DNA of 60,380 nt. Origin: Darwinimomas sp963643215 (GTDB taxonomy: Bacteria > Bacillota > Clostridia > Lachnospirales > Lachnospiraceae). The notes under the pieces were generated by a model. It saw only the letters and a program-made list of their open reading frames with translations. It did not search any database and was not told the origin of the DNA. The DNA lies in NCBI GenBank assembly GCA_963643215.1, contig CAVIJY010000005.1:1-60380 (forward strand). The letters are read 5' to 3'. Of the stretch, positions 51,349 through 60,140 are shown in pieces; position 1 is the first letter of the stretch; each line of letters begins with the position of its first letter. A program made the translations under genes and the position numbers.

Positions 51349-52869
51349 ATGGCTGAACAAAAAGCAAGGAGCGTCAGAACGACGCTGGATTCGCTGCCGT
51401 ACGGCGAGTTCAATGATGATACCATCAAGGTAAAGGCAAACCGGGTTCCGGCGCCCGAGGGAGTCACAGGAGGCATGCTGCTGAGGGATGTGACGCTGAT
51501 AGCGTGGCCCTGCCTTCTGGAGCTGATACTGTCGCAGCTGACGAGCATGGCAGATCAGATAATGGTAGGCAGGCTTCCGGGGAAGGAAGGACTTGCCGCA
51601 CTCAGTGCCGTAGCGCTGGCAGCGCAGCCGAAGTTTCTGGTCATGACCATGATCATGTCCATGAATGTAGGCACGACGGCCACCATCGCCATGTATCGGG
51701 GACGCCAGGACAGAGACATGGCCAACCGGACATTCCGGCAGACTGTGTTTTTCAATTTCTTCATAGCGATTGCGATGACGATACTGGGACTGGTGTTCTG
51801 CAGACCATTTATACATATCGTTGCAGGAAGCGGCGTGAGTCAGGAGGCACTGGACGGCGCATACAGGTATTTTGATATCCAGATGTACGGCTTTGTGCCG
51901 TTTGCGCTTACGATGACCGCTACTGCGGCTCTGCGCGGCATCGGTGAGACAAAGATATCTCTCGTCTACAATACCGTGGCCAATGTGGTCAATGTCATAT
52001 TCAACTACATCATGATATACGGCAAGTTCGGATGCCCGAAGCTCGGGGTCGCCGGAGCCTCATGGGCCACCATCATAGGCCAATGCGTAGCGTTTTTCAT
52101 CGCATACAGCCGACTTGTAGGAAAGAAGCATTATCTGAATCTGAGCTTCAGAGACGGGTTCAGGATCGATACCAAGCTTTTATCGAGAGTAGTAAATATC
52201 GGCATACCCTCTATGGTAGAGCAGCTGTTTATGCGTACGGGCATGATCATATTCACCAGAGCAGTATCGGGTCTGGGGGATACCATGTATGCAACCCACC
52301 AGATATGCATGAATATCCAGTCGCTCAGCTTCATGACGGGACAGGCCTTCGGAACATCAGCCACGACGCTGATAGGCCAGAGTCTGGGAAAGCTCCGCTA
52401 TGATATGGCGGTCAACTATATGAAGTGGACCAGACGCGCTGGCATGGTGGTTGCAGTCATACTGGCATGCATATTCAGCATATTCGGGCGCCAGATCGTG
52501 GGAGTGTACAACACGACCCCGGAGGTCATCGACATCGGAGGGAAGGTGCTGTTCTTTGTGGCTCTTATGCAGCCTATACAGAGTGCGCAGTTCATAACCG
52601 CGGGCGGCTTGAGAGGCGCGGGAGATACAAAGTATTCGGCGATGGTTACGGCCATCACGGTATTCGGAATCAGAAGCATTCTCGGAAATATCCTCATCAA
52701 CAGATGCGGCCTGAGCATCTGGGGAGCATGGATCGCCATACTTACGGATCAGGCAGTCAGAAGTGTGCTGATCATGCTCAGATACAATACGGGAATATGG
52801 GCGAAAAATGCGGTAAACAGAAACAGAGCCAATGATCTTGAGGCTGCCATGGAGGCATCTATAGACTGA
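51349..52869 (+). CDS. MATE family efflux transporter
   Basis: A 506-residue cation-coupled multidrug/metabolite exporter with 12 membrane helices. The first membrane segment follows GGMLLRDVTLIAWPCLLELILSQLTSMADQIMVGRL, the standard MATE opening, and the second half repeats it at FMRTGMIIFTRAVSGLGDTMYATHQI. A basic 50-residue cytosolic tail precedes helix 1. The start at 51349 has GGGGAG upstream; the frame from 51256 reads through the repeat element and is not used. Transported compound unknown. Confidence 0.93.
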   Translation: MAEQKARSVRTTLDSLPYGEFNDDTIKVKANRVPAPEGVTGGMLLRDVTLIAWPCLLELILSQLTSMADQIMVGRLPGKEGLAALSAVALAAQPKFLVMTMIMSMNVGTTATIAMYRGRQDRDMANRTFRQTVFFNFFIAIAMTILGLVFCRPFIHIVAGSGVSQEALDGAYRYFDIQMYGFVPFALTMTATAALRGIGETKISLVYNTVANVVNVIFNYIMIYGKFGCPKLGVAGASWATIIGQCVAFFIAYSRLVGKKHYLNLSFRDGFRIDTKLLSRVVNIGIPSMVEQLFMRTGMIIFTRAVSGLGDTMYATHQICMNIQSLSFMTGQAFGTSATTLIGQSLGKLRYDMAVNYMKWTRRAGMVVAVILACIFSIFGRQIVGVYNTTPEVIDIGGKVLFFVALMQPIQSAQFITAGGLRGAGDTKYSAMVTAITVFGIRSILGNILINRCGLSIWGAWIAILTDQAVRSVLIMLRYNTGIWAKNAVNRNRANDLEAAMEASID

Positions 52870-52895
52870 GCTGCGCGATATAATGTGACAGATAA

Positions 52896-52960
52896 CAGCG
52901 GCAAACCACAGCAGCAAATTACAACAGCAAATCACGGCAACAAATCACAGCAGCAAGCAT
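52896..52960 (+). repeat. Five degenerate 13-bp tandem repeats
   Basis: Units of about CAGCAGCAAATCA start at 52896, 52909, 52922, 52935 and 52948. They lie 27 bp after the MATE gene. The last units overlap a weak hairpin (AAATCACA 52942-52949 with TGTGATTT 52964-52971). No coding role is seen. Confidence 0.8.
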
Positions 52961-52996
52961 GTTTGTGATTTATCTATCAAACCTGATAAAACATGA

Positions 52997-53054
52997 TATA
53001 ATGACCCGGGACATCAGACGACCGTCGGACGGAAGGCTGATCTTCCGGGTCATT
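52997..53054 (+). promoter_or_regulatory. -10 element and structured leader of the dipeptidase gene
   Basis: TATAAT at 52997-53002 is a consensus -10; the -35 region is weak. A 10-bp stem (AATGACCCGG at 53001 with CCGGGTCATT ending 53054) encloses two small hairpins, CCGTCGGACGG and GAAGGCTGATCTTC. The stem overlaps the -10, so it may be partly DNA-level or lie at the mRNA 5' end. Confidence 0.45.
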
Positions 53055-53092
53055 GTCGGCATAAAGAGATGCTTAAGGCAGAAAGGGACACC

Positions 53093-54064
53093 ATGACACT
53101 GAATATAGTTGACCTGCATTGTGATACGATCATGCACTTTTATAAGGGCGAGCACCTGACCGAGATGGAAAGCTGTCATATCAACAAGGACAAGCTCATC
53201 AGAGGCGGTGTGATGGCACAGTGCTTTGCGATATTTACCCCGACGGGGGAGAACGCGAAGAAATGGTATACCGGGGGCGCGGGTGTATATGTCGAGAAGG
53301 CATATGAAAGCTATAAAAGGGAGCTGGAGCTGAACAGCGACTGGCTGCTGCCTGCATATTCGCCGGAGGATATTGAGGCTCATGCGGCTGAGGGAAAGAT
53401 CAGTGCCGTGCTGACTGTAGAGGATGCCGTCAGCCTGGAGGGAAGAATAGAGAATGTAAATAGATTCCATGATATGGGCGTAAGGATCATGGGTATCACA
53501 TGGAATCATGAGAACGAGCTCGGATATCCGAACAGTGCGAATCCGGAGCTTCATGGCAAGGGACTGAAGCCCTTTGGATTTGCGGTTATGGAGCGCTGCA
53601 ATGAGCTGGGCATAGTGCTGGATGTATCGCATCTGAGCGAGGGCGGCTTCTGGGATATAGCAAACAATACAAAAAAGCCGTTTATGGCATCTCATTCATG
53701 TGCGCGCGCCCTCTGCTCCCACCAGAGGAATCTGACGGATGAGCAGATCAAGGCTATTGCAGACAAGGGCGGGGTCATAGGAATCAATTTCTACGGCCTT
53801 TTTCTGAATGATATGAAGCCCGGTGATCCATGTAGAGCATCGTATGAGGATATCATCAGACATCTTAAGCATATTGAAAATGCAGGAGGAACGGATGTGC
53901 TGGCGATAGGCTCCGACTATGACGGGATGCGTACCGAGATGGAATGGGGGGATGCCGGAGGCAATCAGAAGCTGATACAGGCTCTGGAGAAGGCATTTAC
54001 ACCGGAACAGATAGATAAGATAACACACAAAAATGCACTGAGGATATTGAAGGCGCAGGGCTGA
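53093..54064 (+). CDS. Membrane dipeptidase-type M19 peptidase
   Basis: A 323-residue zinc dipeptidase of the renal dipeptidase family. DLHCDT at about residues 6-11 supplies the first metal ligands, TVEDAVSLEG the bridging glutamate region, LDVSHLSEGGFWDI and SHSCARALCSHQRNLTD further ligands, and IGSDYDGM the catalytic C-terminal segment. It hydrolyses dipeptides, often with D-residues. Despite the family name no signal or membrane anchor is seen, so it is cytosolic. The start at 53093 follows GAAAGGGA; an upstream ATG at 53069 is less likely. Confidence 0.93.
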   Translation: MTLNIVDLHCDTIMHFYKGEHLTEMESCHINKDKLIRGGVMAQCFAIFTPTGENAKKWYTGGAGVYVEKAYESYKRELELNSDWLLPAYSPEDIEAHAAEGKISAVLTVEDAVSLEGRIENVNRFHDMGVRIMGITWNHENELGYPNSANPELHGKGLKPFGFAVMERCNELGIVLDVSHLSEGGFWDIANNTKKPFMASHSCARALCSHQRNLTDEQIKAIADKGGVIGINFYGLFLNDMKPGDPCRASYEDIIRHLKHIENAGGTDVLAIGSDYDGMRTEMEWGDAGGNQKLIQALEKAFTPEQIDKITHKNALRILKAQG

Positions 54065-54150
54065 GATGCAGACAGTCTGCAAAGAGATCAAGCGGCGCCG
54101 GAGAGATATATCTGAAAAAACACAACAATCACGGGTATAAGGAGAAGATT

Positions 54151-55038
54151 ATGGCAAAGTTACTTTTGGGAGCCGATGCAGCAGCGACAGTTAAAAAAAA
54201 GGTTGCGGCACTGATGGAGGAGCACGGGATGCAGGATCACCCTCCTGTGCTGGAGATCATCCGTGTGGGAGCTGCGGAGGACGATCTGACATATGAAAGA
54301 AGCGCGATACGCCGCATGGAGCAGCTGGGGATAGGCGTGAAGGTAACTGCAATCGAGGATGCAGGAGATATCAAAGGAGCCGGAGCAGAGACACAGCAGG
54401 GTGAGATCGCAACGCAGCATGCCGTAGCAGAGGCGGTAGAGCATGCAAATAAGGATGCGCAGGTAAGCGGTGTACTCTTTCTGATGGAGACAAAATATGC
54501 TAAGATTGCCCGGGAGATACTGGATCCGGCGAAGGATATAGACGGATGCACCACTGGTTCCATGGCAGGAATATATGCAGGAACGCAGATGGGATTTGCT
54601 CCGTGTACCGCGCAGGCGTGCATAGAGATACTGGATCATTATGGTGTAGAGATAGCAGGCAGGCGTGCAGCGGTCATAGGCAGATCAACCGTGATAGGCC
54701 GGCCGGTGGCTATGATGCTCATGCATCGAAATGCAACAGTGACCATATGTCATACAAAGACAGTTGATCCGGCGGCAATAGCCCGTCAGGCAGATATCGT
54801 GATCGCATGCTGCGGTCGCGCACGCAATGTAGGCGCGGAGTATGTATCCGAGGGTCAGACGATCATAGATGTGGGTATAAACTGGGATGAGAATCTCGGA
54901 AAGATAGTGGGTGATGTCGACTTCGATGCCGTAGAGCCCATAGTTGATGCAATCACACCGGTTCCCAAGGGAGTGGGAGCTGTGACCACCAGCGTTCTGG
55001 CGCTTCATGTGGTGCAGGCCGCATTAAGACAGCGCTGA
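54151..55038 (+). CDS. folD: FolD-type methylenetetrahydrofolate dehydrogenase (catalytic lysine replaced)
   Basis: A 295-residue folate enzyme: GCTTGSMAGIYAGTQMGFAPCTAQACIEIL and AAVIGRSTVIGRPVAMMLMHRNATVTICHTKT are the substrate and NAD(P) regions, and DAITPVPKGVGAVTTSVLALHV is the closing motif. In standard FolD the catalytic pair is YxxxK; here the segment reads LTYERSAIRRM, with alanine at the lysine position. That lysine is needed for cyclohydrolase activity, so this protein may be a dehydrogenase only. I recall YERGA-type variants in other Clostridia. It is followed 49 bp later by folC. Confidence 0.9.
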   Translation: MAKLLLGADAAATVKKKVAALMEEHGMQDHPPVLEIIRVGAAEDDLTYERSAIRRMEQLGIGVKVTAIEDAGDIKGAGAETQQGEIATQHAVAEAVEHANKDAQVSGVLFLMETKYAKIAREILDPAKDIDGCTTGSMAGIYAGTQMGFAPCTAQACIEILDHYGVEIAGRRAAVIGRSTVIGRPVAMMLMHRNATVTICHTKTVDPAAIARQADIVIACCGRARNVGAEYVSEGQTIIDVGINWDENLGKIVGDVDFDAVEPIVDAITPVPKGVGAVTTSVLALHVVQAALRQR

Positions 55039-55087
55039 GATCATGCCATAGACTCCGGTGAAGCAGCCGGAAAGGAGACAGGCATAT

Positions 55088-56401
55088 ATGACATACGAGC
55101 AGGCCTATGAATATCTGAATCATCATGGGTGGAGCAAGACAAAGCGCGGCTTTGAGAGAGCCAGAGAGCTTCTTGAGGCTCTGGGCAATCCTCAGAGAAA
55201 GCTGAGATTCATTCATGTTGCGGGAACCAACGGAAAGGGAAGCACCTGCGCGATGCTCGAGGCTGTCATGCGCAGTGCAGGATATAAGACGGGTCTGTTC
55301 CCGAGTCCCTTTATAGAGGATTTTACAGAGCGCATACAGATAAACGGCGAGAACATATCCCGGGAGGATCTTGCGAGGATAACACAGACTGTGGCAGATG
55401 CGGCAGACAGACTGGAGGATCATCCCGCTCATTTCGAGCTGATCACAGCGATAGGCATGCTTTATTTTGTGGAGCAGGGCTGTGATATCGTGATTCTTGA
55501 GGTCGGAATGGGAGGCGAGCGTGACGCGACCAATGTGATAGACGCACCGGAGGCTGCGGTGATATGCAACATAGGTCTGGATCATACGGAATTTCTGGGT
55601 GATACGGTTGAGAGGGTAGCCGAGGTTAAGGCCGGAATCATCAAAACCGGAGCCGATGTGGTGGTATATGACAATATTCCGTCGGTGATGGAAGTGATAG
55701 AGAGGAAGGCCAAGCAGCAGCACTGCCGGGTGCATCGCGCATCGGATATAAAGACTGTTCCTGTCGCATCGGATCTGCACGGACAGAGGTTCACGGCTGA
55801 CGGAATCGAGTACAGACTGGCTCTGCTCGGAAGACATCAGATAAAGAATGCACAGGTGGTTCTCATGACGGTGAGGGTGATGAGAAGCAGAGGATGGAGC
55901 ATCGGAGAGGACGCTGTACGAGAGGGACTTTCGTCGGTAAAATGGCCCGTACGCTTTGAGGTGATGGGCTACGATCCCGTATTCATCATAGACGGAGGAC
56001 ACAACCCTCAATGTGCACAGGCCATGGCCGAGAGTATCGAGGAGTATCTTCCGGATCAAAAGATCACGCTGATAGTAGGAATGCTGGCAGACAAGGACTA
56101 CAGAGAATCCATCCGCCGGGTTATCCCATATGCCGCGGAGTGCCTGACTATCACACCGGACAATGATCTGAGGGCGCTTTCGGCGCAGGAGCTGGCGGAT
56201 GTCATACGCCGGGAGGGATGCAGGGCACAGGCTGTAGAGGCGGATACTGCGCAGGACGCAGTGAAAAAGGCGATAGAGCTGGCCGTATCGAAAAAAAGGC
56301 CGGTTGCGGCATTTGGCTCGCTGTATGCGGCGGGGACCATAAGATCCTGCTATCGCGAGCTGTACGGTGACAGGAAGAAGATGATCTCAAAGGAGGAATG
56401 A
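55088..56401 (+). CDS. folC: Folylpolyglutamate / dihydrofolate synthase
   Basis: A 437-residue Mur-ligase-fold enzyme that adds glutamate to folates. The P-loop HVAGTNGKGSTCAMLEAVM is near residues 40-58, FPSPFIEDFTERIQING near 75, and DGGHNPQCAQAMAESIEEY in the C-terminal domain. The start at 55088 follows GGAAAGGAG; the frame from 55058 has no site. It sits between folD and the dCMP deaminase gene, whose start follows within 2 bp, so a folate/nucleotide operon is likely. Confidence 0.95.
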   Translation: MTYEQAYEYLNHHGWSKTKRGFERARELLEALGNPQRKLRFIHVAGTNGKGSTCAMLEAVMRSAGYKTGLFPSPFIEDFTERIQINGENISREDLARITQTVADAADRLEDHPAHFELITAIGMLYFVEQGCDIVILEVGMGGERDATNVIDAPEAAVICNIGLDHTEFLGDTVERVAEVKAGIIKTGADVVVYDNIPSVMEVIERKAKQQHCRVHRASDIKTVPVASDLHGQRFTADGIEYRLALLGRHQIKNAQVVLMTVRVMRSRGWSIGEDAVREGLSSVKWPVRFEVMGYDPVFIIDGGHNPQCAQAMAESIEEYLPDQKITLIVGMLADKDYRESIRRVIPYAAECLTITPDNDLRALSAQELADVIRREGCRAQAVEADTAQDAVKKAIELAVSKKRPVAAFGSLYAAGTIRSCYRELYGDRKKMISKEE

Positions 56402-56402
56402 G

Positions 56403-56897
56403 ATGACAGAAAAAAGAAGCGATTACATAAGCTGGGATGAGTACTTCATGGGCATCGCTGATCTTTCCTCGCAGCGCTCAAAGGATCCGAACAGTCAGGT
56501 CGGATGCTGCATCGTAAGTCCGGACAACAAGATACTCTCGATGGGATACAACGGATTTCCGAGAGGCTGCTCGGATGATGAGTTTCCGTGGAATCGTGAT
56601 GATGCGGATATTGACCCGTACAATGCCAAGTATTCCTATGTCACTCACAGCGAGCTCAATGCCATACTCAACTATCGGGGAGGAAGTCTGGAGGGGGCAA
56701 AGCTGTATGTAACACTGTTCCCGTGCAATGAATGTGCCAAGGCTATCATTCAATGCGGAATCAGAACGATTATCTACGGTGACGACAAGTATCATGATAC
56801 GGCGCAGACCAGAGCGTCAAGAAGGATGCTTGACGCCGCGGGCGTCAGATATTATCAGTATCATCCTTCGGGAAGAGAGATAAAGATTCATGTCTGA
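56403..56897 (+). CDS. dCMP deaminase / ComEB-type zinc deaminase
   Basis: A 164-residue deaminase. HSELNAILN contributes the zinc histidine and the catalytic glutamate, and PCNECAKAIIQCGI the two cysteine ligands. The N-terminal WDEYFMGIADLSSQRSKDPNSQVGC is typical of dCMP deaminase-family proteins, which make dUMP for thymidylate synthesis. It starts 1 bp after the folC stop and overlaps nth by 8 bp. The family also includes the competence protein ComEB. Confidence 0.93.
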   Translation: MTEKRSDYISWDEYFMGIADLSSQRSKDPNSQVGCCIVSPDNKILSMGYNGFPRGCSDDEFPWNRDDADIDPYNAKYSYVTHSELNAILNYRGGSLEGAKLYVTLFPCNECAKAIIQCGIRTIIYGDDKYHDTAQTRASRRMLDAAGVRYYQYHPSGREIKIHV

Positions 56898-57570
56898 ATC
56901 AGAAAAGGACAGGCAGGCGCGCGTGATGCGAATACTGGCTCTGCTGGACGGTGAGTACGGTACAGATCTGCGATGCTGGCTCAATCATACCGACACATGG
57001 GAGCTTCTGGTTGCTACGATGCTGAGCGCCCAGTGTACTGATGCCAGAGTTAATATAGTGACAAAGGAGCTTTTCAGGAAATATCCCGACATGGCAGCAT
57101 TTGCCGGAGCGGATCTTCATGAGCTGGAGCAGGATATCAGGTCTACGGGATTCTATCACAACAAAGCCAGGAATATCATCGCCTGCGCCAGGGTGCTGCT
57201 GGATGAGTACGGCGGTGAGGTGCCGAGCGGAATCGGCGAGCTGACGCGGCTTCCCGGCGTCGGGAGAAAGACGGCCAATGTCATCAGAGGCAATGTCTAC
57301 GGCATACCGAGCATAGTAGTGGATACTCATGTCAAACGCATCAGCAGGAAGCTGGGGTTCACGGATACGGACGACCCGGAGAAGGCGGAGCAGCAGCTGA
57401 TGGATATACTGCCGCAGGATCACTGGGCGTTATGGAATCCGGACATCATCACGCTTGGCAGAACGATATGCATAGCGCGCCGGGAGAGATGCAGTGAGTG
57501 CTTTCTTGCCACCGAGTGTCCGAGCTGCGGCGCAAAACGAGACGACCCATCACATGAGAGCGGAGCATAG
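56890..57570 (+). CDS. nth: Endonuclease III
   Basis: A 226-residue DNA glycosylase/AP lyase for oxidised pyrimidines. MLSAQCTDARVN, the helix-hairpin-helix LPGVGRKTANVI with the catalytic lysine region, VDTHVKRISRKLGF with the catalytic aspartate, and the 4Fe-4S ligands C-x6-C-x2-C-x5-C (CIARRERCSECFLATEC) are all present. It overlaps the deaminase gene by 8 bp and is probably the last gene of the folD operon. Confidence 0.96.
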   Translation: MSESEKDRQARVMRILALLDGEYGTDLRCWLNHTDTWELLVATMLSAQCTDARVNIVTKELFRKYPDMAAFAGADLHELEQDIRSTGFYHNKARNIIACARVLLDEYGGEVPSGIGELTRLPGVGRKTANVIRGNVYGIPSIVVDTHVKRISRKLGFTDTDDPEKAEQQLMDILPQDHWALWNPDIITLGRTICIARRERCSECFLATECPSCGAKRDDPSHESGA

Positions 57571-57580
57571 AAGAAATAAC

Positions 57581-57609
57581 TTGCTTAATACTCGGATTTA
57601 GAATAGAAT
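57581..57609 (+). promoter_or_regulatory. Promoter before the 37-residue membrane protein
   Basis: TTGCTT (57581-57586), a 17-bp spacer and TAGAAT (57604-57609), giving transcription from about 57616 and a 30-nt leader to the ATG at 57646. It lies 10 bp after the nth stop. Confidence 0.65.
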
Positions 57610-57645
57610 GACTGGAGTCGATTACAATCTCGGGAGAACCATGAA

Positions 57646-57759
57646 ATGTTTAATTTTGGCAATAAAAAGGGTCTGAAGACGTTCTCTACCATACTGGTCA
57701 TCATACTTGCGCTTGCGATGGTAGTGCCGACGATCATATGGGCTCTTAATGGAGTCTGA
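57646..57759 (+). CDS. 37-residue membrane protein (DUF4044-like)
   Basis: A very short ORF reading MFNFGNKKGLKT, then one hydrophobic helix (TILVIILALAMVVPTIIWAL) and a short tail. The ATG at 57646 has GGGAGA at a proper distance; an overlapping out-of-frame ATG at 57641 is not in a useful frame. Its size and Lys-rich start before a single helix resemble the DUF4044 family of tiny Firmicutes proteins. It precedes the HypE-like gene by 3 bp and its ribosome coupling likely drives that gene. Confidence 0.65.
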   Translation: MFNFGNKKGLKTFSTILVIILALAMVVPTIIWALNGV

Positions 57760-57762
57760 GCC

Positions 57763-58323
57763 GTGAAGCGTAAGTATATAGTCGCAACCGGGTATGCGGG
57801 CGCACATGCGGCGACAGATATAATTAAAGAACATCAAAAAGAGCTGCGAAGTAGATACCGCAGCTCTTTTGTTAGTCAGATGCTGCGGGATGTAAAGACA
57901 CAAAGCGATATATGGTCAGGTGCTGATTCAGCGCCATTGACAGAGCAGGGCGGCGACGATGCGGCTGCGGAGAGGACTGAAGTGTGTAAAGCACACATCA
58001 TGCCGGACGGATATCTGGGCGCGTTGTATGATCTTGCACAGACCCGCAGATGCGGCATGAGAATCAGGATGAGGGATATACCGGTGATGCAGTCCGTTGT
58101 GGAGATATGTGAGCTGTATGGCCTGAATCCATACAGGATAGGAACATTTGCCAGACTTACGATAACGGAGGATCCGGATATGCTGCTGGATGAGATGAGT
58201 GAGCAGGAAAGCTCCATGTCGGCATGCATCGGATATCTGACGCAGGGACGGGACAAGCTGATTATAGATAAGACACATCCGGAATACATCAATAAACCGA
58301 CAGGCAGAGACGGACATGCATAA
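57763..58323 (+). CDS. HypE/AIR-synthase-related protein, C-terminal half only
   Basis: A 186-residue protein. IVATGYAGAHAATDIIKEHQKELRSRYRSSF and the downstream IMPDGYLGALYDLAQTRRCGMRIRMRDIP align with the second half of HypE/PurM-like AIR-synthase-related proteins, including PVMQSVVEICELYGLNPYRI and the closing DKLIIDKTHPEYINKP. The usual N-terminal ATP-binding half (about 150 residues) is absent, so it is probably non-catalytic. The GTG at 57763 has GGAG 9 bp upstream and follows the small membrane gene by 3 bp. A 12-bp terminator-like hairpin (57837-57870) lies within the frame. It overlaps the DUF3881 gene by 8 bp. Confidence 0.7.
   Translation: MKRKYIVATGYAGAHAATDIIKEHQKELRSRYRSSFVSQMLRDVKTQSDIWSGADSAPLTEQGGDDAAAERTEVCKAHIMPDGYLGALYDLAQTRRCGMRIRMRDIPVMQSVVEICELYGLNPYRIGTFARLTITEDPDMLLDEMSEQESSMSACIGYLTQGRDKLIIDKTHPEYINKPTGRDGHA
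57837..57872 (+). terminator. Terminator-like hairpin inside the HypE-like frame
   Basis: AAAAGAGCTGCG (57837-57848) pairs perfectly with CGCAGCTCTTTT (57859-57870) around a 10-nt loop, followed by GTT. It has the form of an intrinsic terminator, yet the HypE-like homology runs through it in frame. It could be an attenuator, a partial terminator of the tiny membrane-protein transcript, or coincidental. Confidence 0.7.
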
Positions 58324-59194
58324 TTATCTCAGGACAATAGGGTTTTCACAGATAGCGACAGAGGAAGAGACGGATATATTTCTCGACGAGGTACAGAGAA
58401 GCTTTGCAGACAAAGCCATCATCATGACAGAAGACGACGGTCAGGTGTATTTTCAGATCTGTGCGGCAGTGGGAGAGAAGATCGGGATATGCATAGAGGG
58501 ATATAAGCGTTCAGACGGGACGCTGGTTCGACAGGAATATTTCCCGTTTCTTGTAAGTCAGGATATGAGCACTACGGTTCCGATAACGGTTCACCATAGA
58601 GTGGACGGAAGAGGTCTATCAGGTCTGGGTGACGATATCCGGCTGGGAATCACTTTGATATTCAGACTGACCAATTCGATGTCATTTCACAAGCGGCTGA
58701 AGACCGGCAGGCCTTTGGGACGAACTATCGCATATCTCAGCGCCTTCTGCACAGACGCGAAGGTGCTGCTCCCGGTCAGAAAAGAGCAGGAGAGCGGGGG
58801 AGCTGTCGATACGGGTCTGCGCCGCGAGCTGCTGGTGGAGGCTGCGAAGAACGGAAGCCAGCGCGCGATGGATATCCTGAACAACGAGGATATGGACAGC
58901 TATGCCATGGTTACAGGAAGGCTGGGTAGAGAGGATGTGTACTCTATAGTAGACACGAGCTTTATGCCTCAGGGAGTGGAGTGTGATATATATCAGATAG
59001 TGGGCAATATCGTCGAGGCATCGGAGGTTGAAAATCTGCTGACAGGCGAGATGGTTTACGATCTAACCATCAGCTGCAATGATATGGTTTTTCATGTGGC
59101 CGTAAATGCACTGGATATCGAGGGAGAGCCGAAGCCGGGAAGACGATTTAAGGGGCGTATCTGGATGCAGGGAAGGCTTGAGTTTGCAGACTGA
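58316..59194 (+). CDS. DUF3881 family protein
   Basis: A 292-residue protein starting MHNYLRTIGFSQI, with FFPFLVSQDMSTT-like, GLGDDIRLGITLIFRLTNSM and the C-terminal GRLGREDVYSIVDTSFMPQGVECDIYQIVGNI segments, matching the DUF3881 family, which I associate with Lachnospiraceae. No signal peptide, membrane helix or known catalytic motif is visible. It overlaps the HypE-like gene by 8 bp and is followed 12 bp later by the CPBP gene. Function unknown. Confidence 0.82.
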   Translation: MHNYLRTIGFSQIATEEETDIFLDEVQRSFADKAIIMTEDDGQVYFQICAAVGEKIGICIEGYKRSDGTLVRQEYFPFLVSQDMSTTVPITVHHRVDGRGLSGLGDDIRLGITLIFRLTNSMSFHKRLKTGRPLGRTIAYLSAFCTDAKVLLPVRKEQESGGAVDTGLRRELLVEAAKNGSQRAMDILNNEDMDSYAMVTGRLGREDVYSIVDTSFMPQGVECDIYQIVGNIVEASEVENLLTGEMVYDLTISCNDMVFHVAVNALDIEGEPKPGRRFKGRIWMQGRLEFAD

Positions 59195-59206
59195 AAGGAA
59201 ATGAGG

Positions 59207-60133
59207 ATGGAAAGGCTGAAAAACATATGGAACAGCTTCTGGGACTCATTTGTCGGAGTATATCTGGCGGCATTTCTGCTGATAAATGCAGGCTGGCTGC
59301 TCGGGATTCCCATAGCAAATCTTCTCAATAAGTCTGATGCGGATCTCCGTGTGCTGCAGACGATAACGGGGTATGTGATGTTTTCCGGCATATGGGTGCT
59401 GACCGTACTGTATATGCTGGTTACAAAGAAGAATCGTCCTATATTAAAAGCCATCACGCCAAAGATAAAGGGTAACAATCTCAAAAATCTCGGGCTCGGG
59501 ATCCTGACCGGCTTTTGTATGAACATGATCTGCGCGAATGCGGCGCTCATGAATCATGACATAACGATCACATTTGCCTGCTTCGAACCGCTCAAGCTGC
59601 TGGTGATATTTCTGGCAGTATTTATTCAGTCATCTGCTGAGGAGCTGATATGCAGAGTATTTATCTATCAGCGTCTGGTGAAGCGGTATCACAGCATATG
59701 GCTTGCAATGATACTCAACGCCGCGTATTTCGGAGTGCTTCATCTGGGAAATGCAGGTGTGACGCCGATCTCCGTGGCTACTATCATAGCAACAGGACTT
59801 GCAATGTCGGCCCAGGTGGTCTTCATGGACAGCGCCTGGGCTGCTATGGGACTTCACGCGGCATGGAACTTTACGCAGAACATCCTGCTGGGTCTTCCGA
59901 ACAGCGGAATGCTGGTTCCCTACTCCATGTTCAAGGCAGATGCCGTCTCAGACAGCTGGGCATACAGCGTCGATTTCGGCCTTGAGGGCGGTATCACGGC
60001 GCTGGTGGTAAATCTGGCTGTATTTGCAGGCATCGTAATCTGGGGAGTATCCGGCAAAAGAAAACCCACGGATATATGGGAGGGTGTAGATATACCGGAA
60101 TGCACATCATCGTCGCCGGATGGCGAATCATGA
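59207..60133 (+). CDS. CPBP (CAAX/Abi-type) intramembrane metalloprotease
   Basis: A 308-residue membrane protein with about eight helices. The motif-1 segment SSAEELICRVFIYQRL carries the EExxR glutamates, motif 2 is FGVLHLGNAG, and motif 3 GLHAAWNFTQN supplies the late His/Asn. These are the hallmarks of the CPBP family of intramembrane proteases, used in peptide processing or bacteriocin self-immunity. The start at 59207 has AAAGGA 7 bp upstream; ATG 59201 is too close to it. No bacteriocin gene is adjacent. Confidence 0.88.
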   Translation: MERLKNIWNSFWDSFVGVYLAAFLLINAGWLLGIPIANLLNKSDADLRVLQTITGYVMFSGIWVLTVLYMLVTKKNRPILKAITPKIKGNNLKNLGLGILTGFCMNMICANAALMNHDITITFACFEPLKLLVIFLAVFIQSSAEELICRVFIYQRLVKRYHSIWLAMILNAAYFGVLHLGNAGVTPISVATIIATGLAMSAQVVFMDSAWAAMGLHAAWNFTQNILLGLPNSGMLVPYSMFKADAVSDSWAYSVDFGLEGGITALVVNLAVFAGIVIWGVSGKRKPTDIWEGVDIPECTSSSPDGES

Positions 60134-60140
60134 ATCAATG

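Noticed and set aside
59207..60133. CPBP protease as bacteriocin immunity or phage defence
   Set aside because: No bacteriocin, defence or toxin gene is adjacent; the gene sits with housekeeping-like DUF3881.
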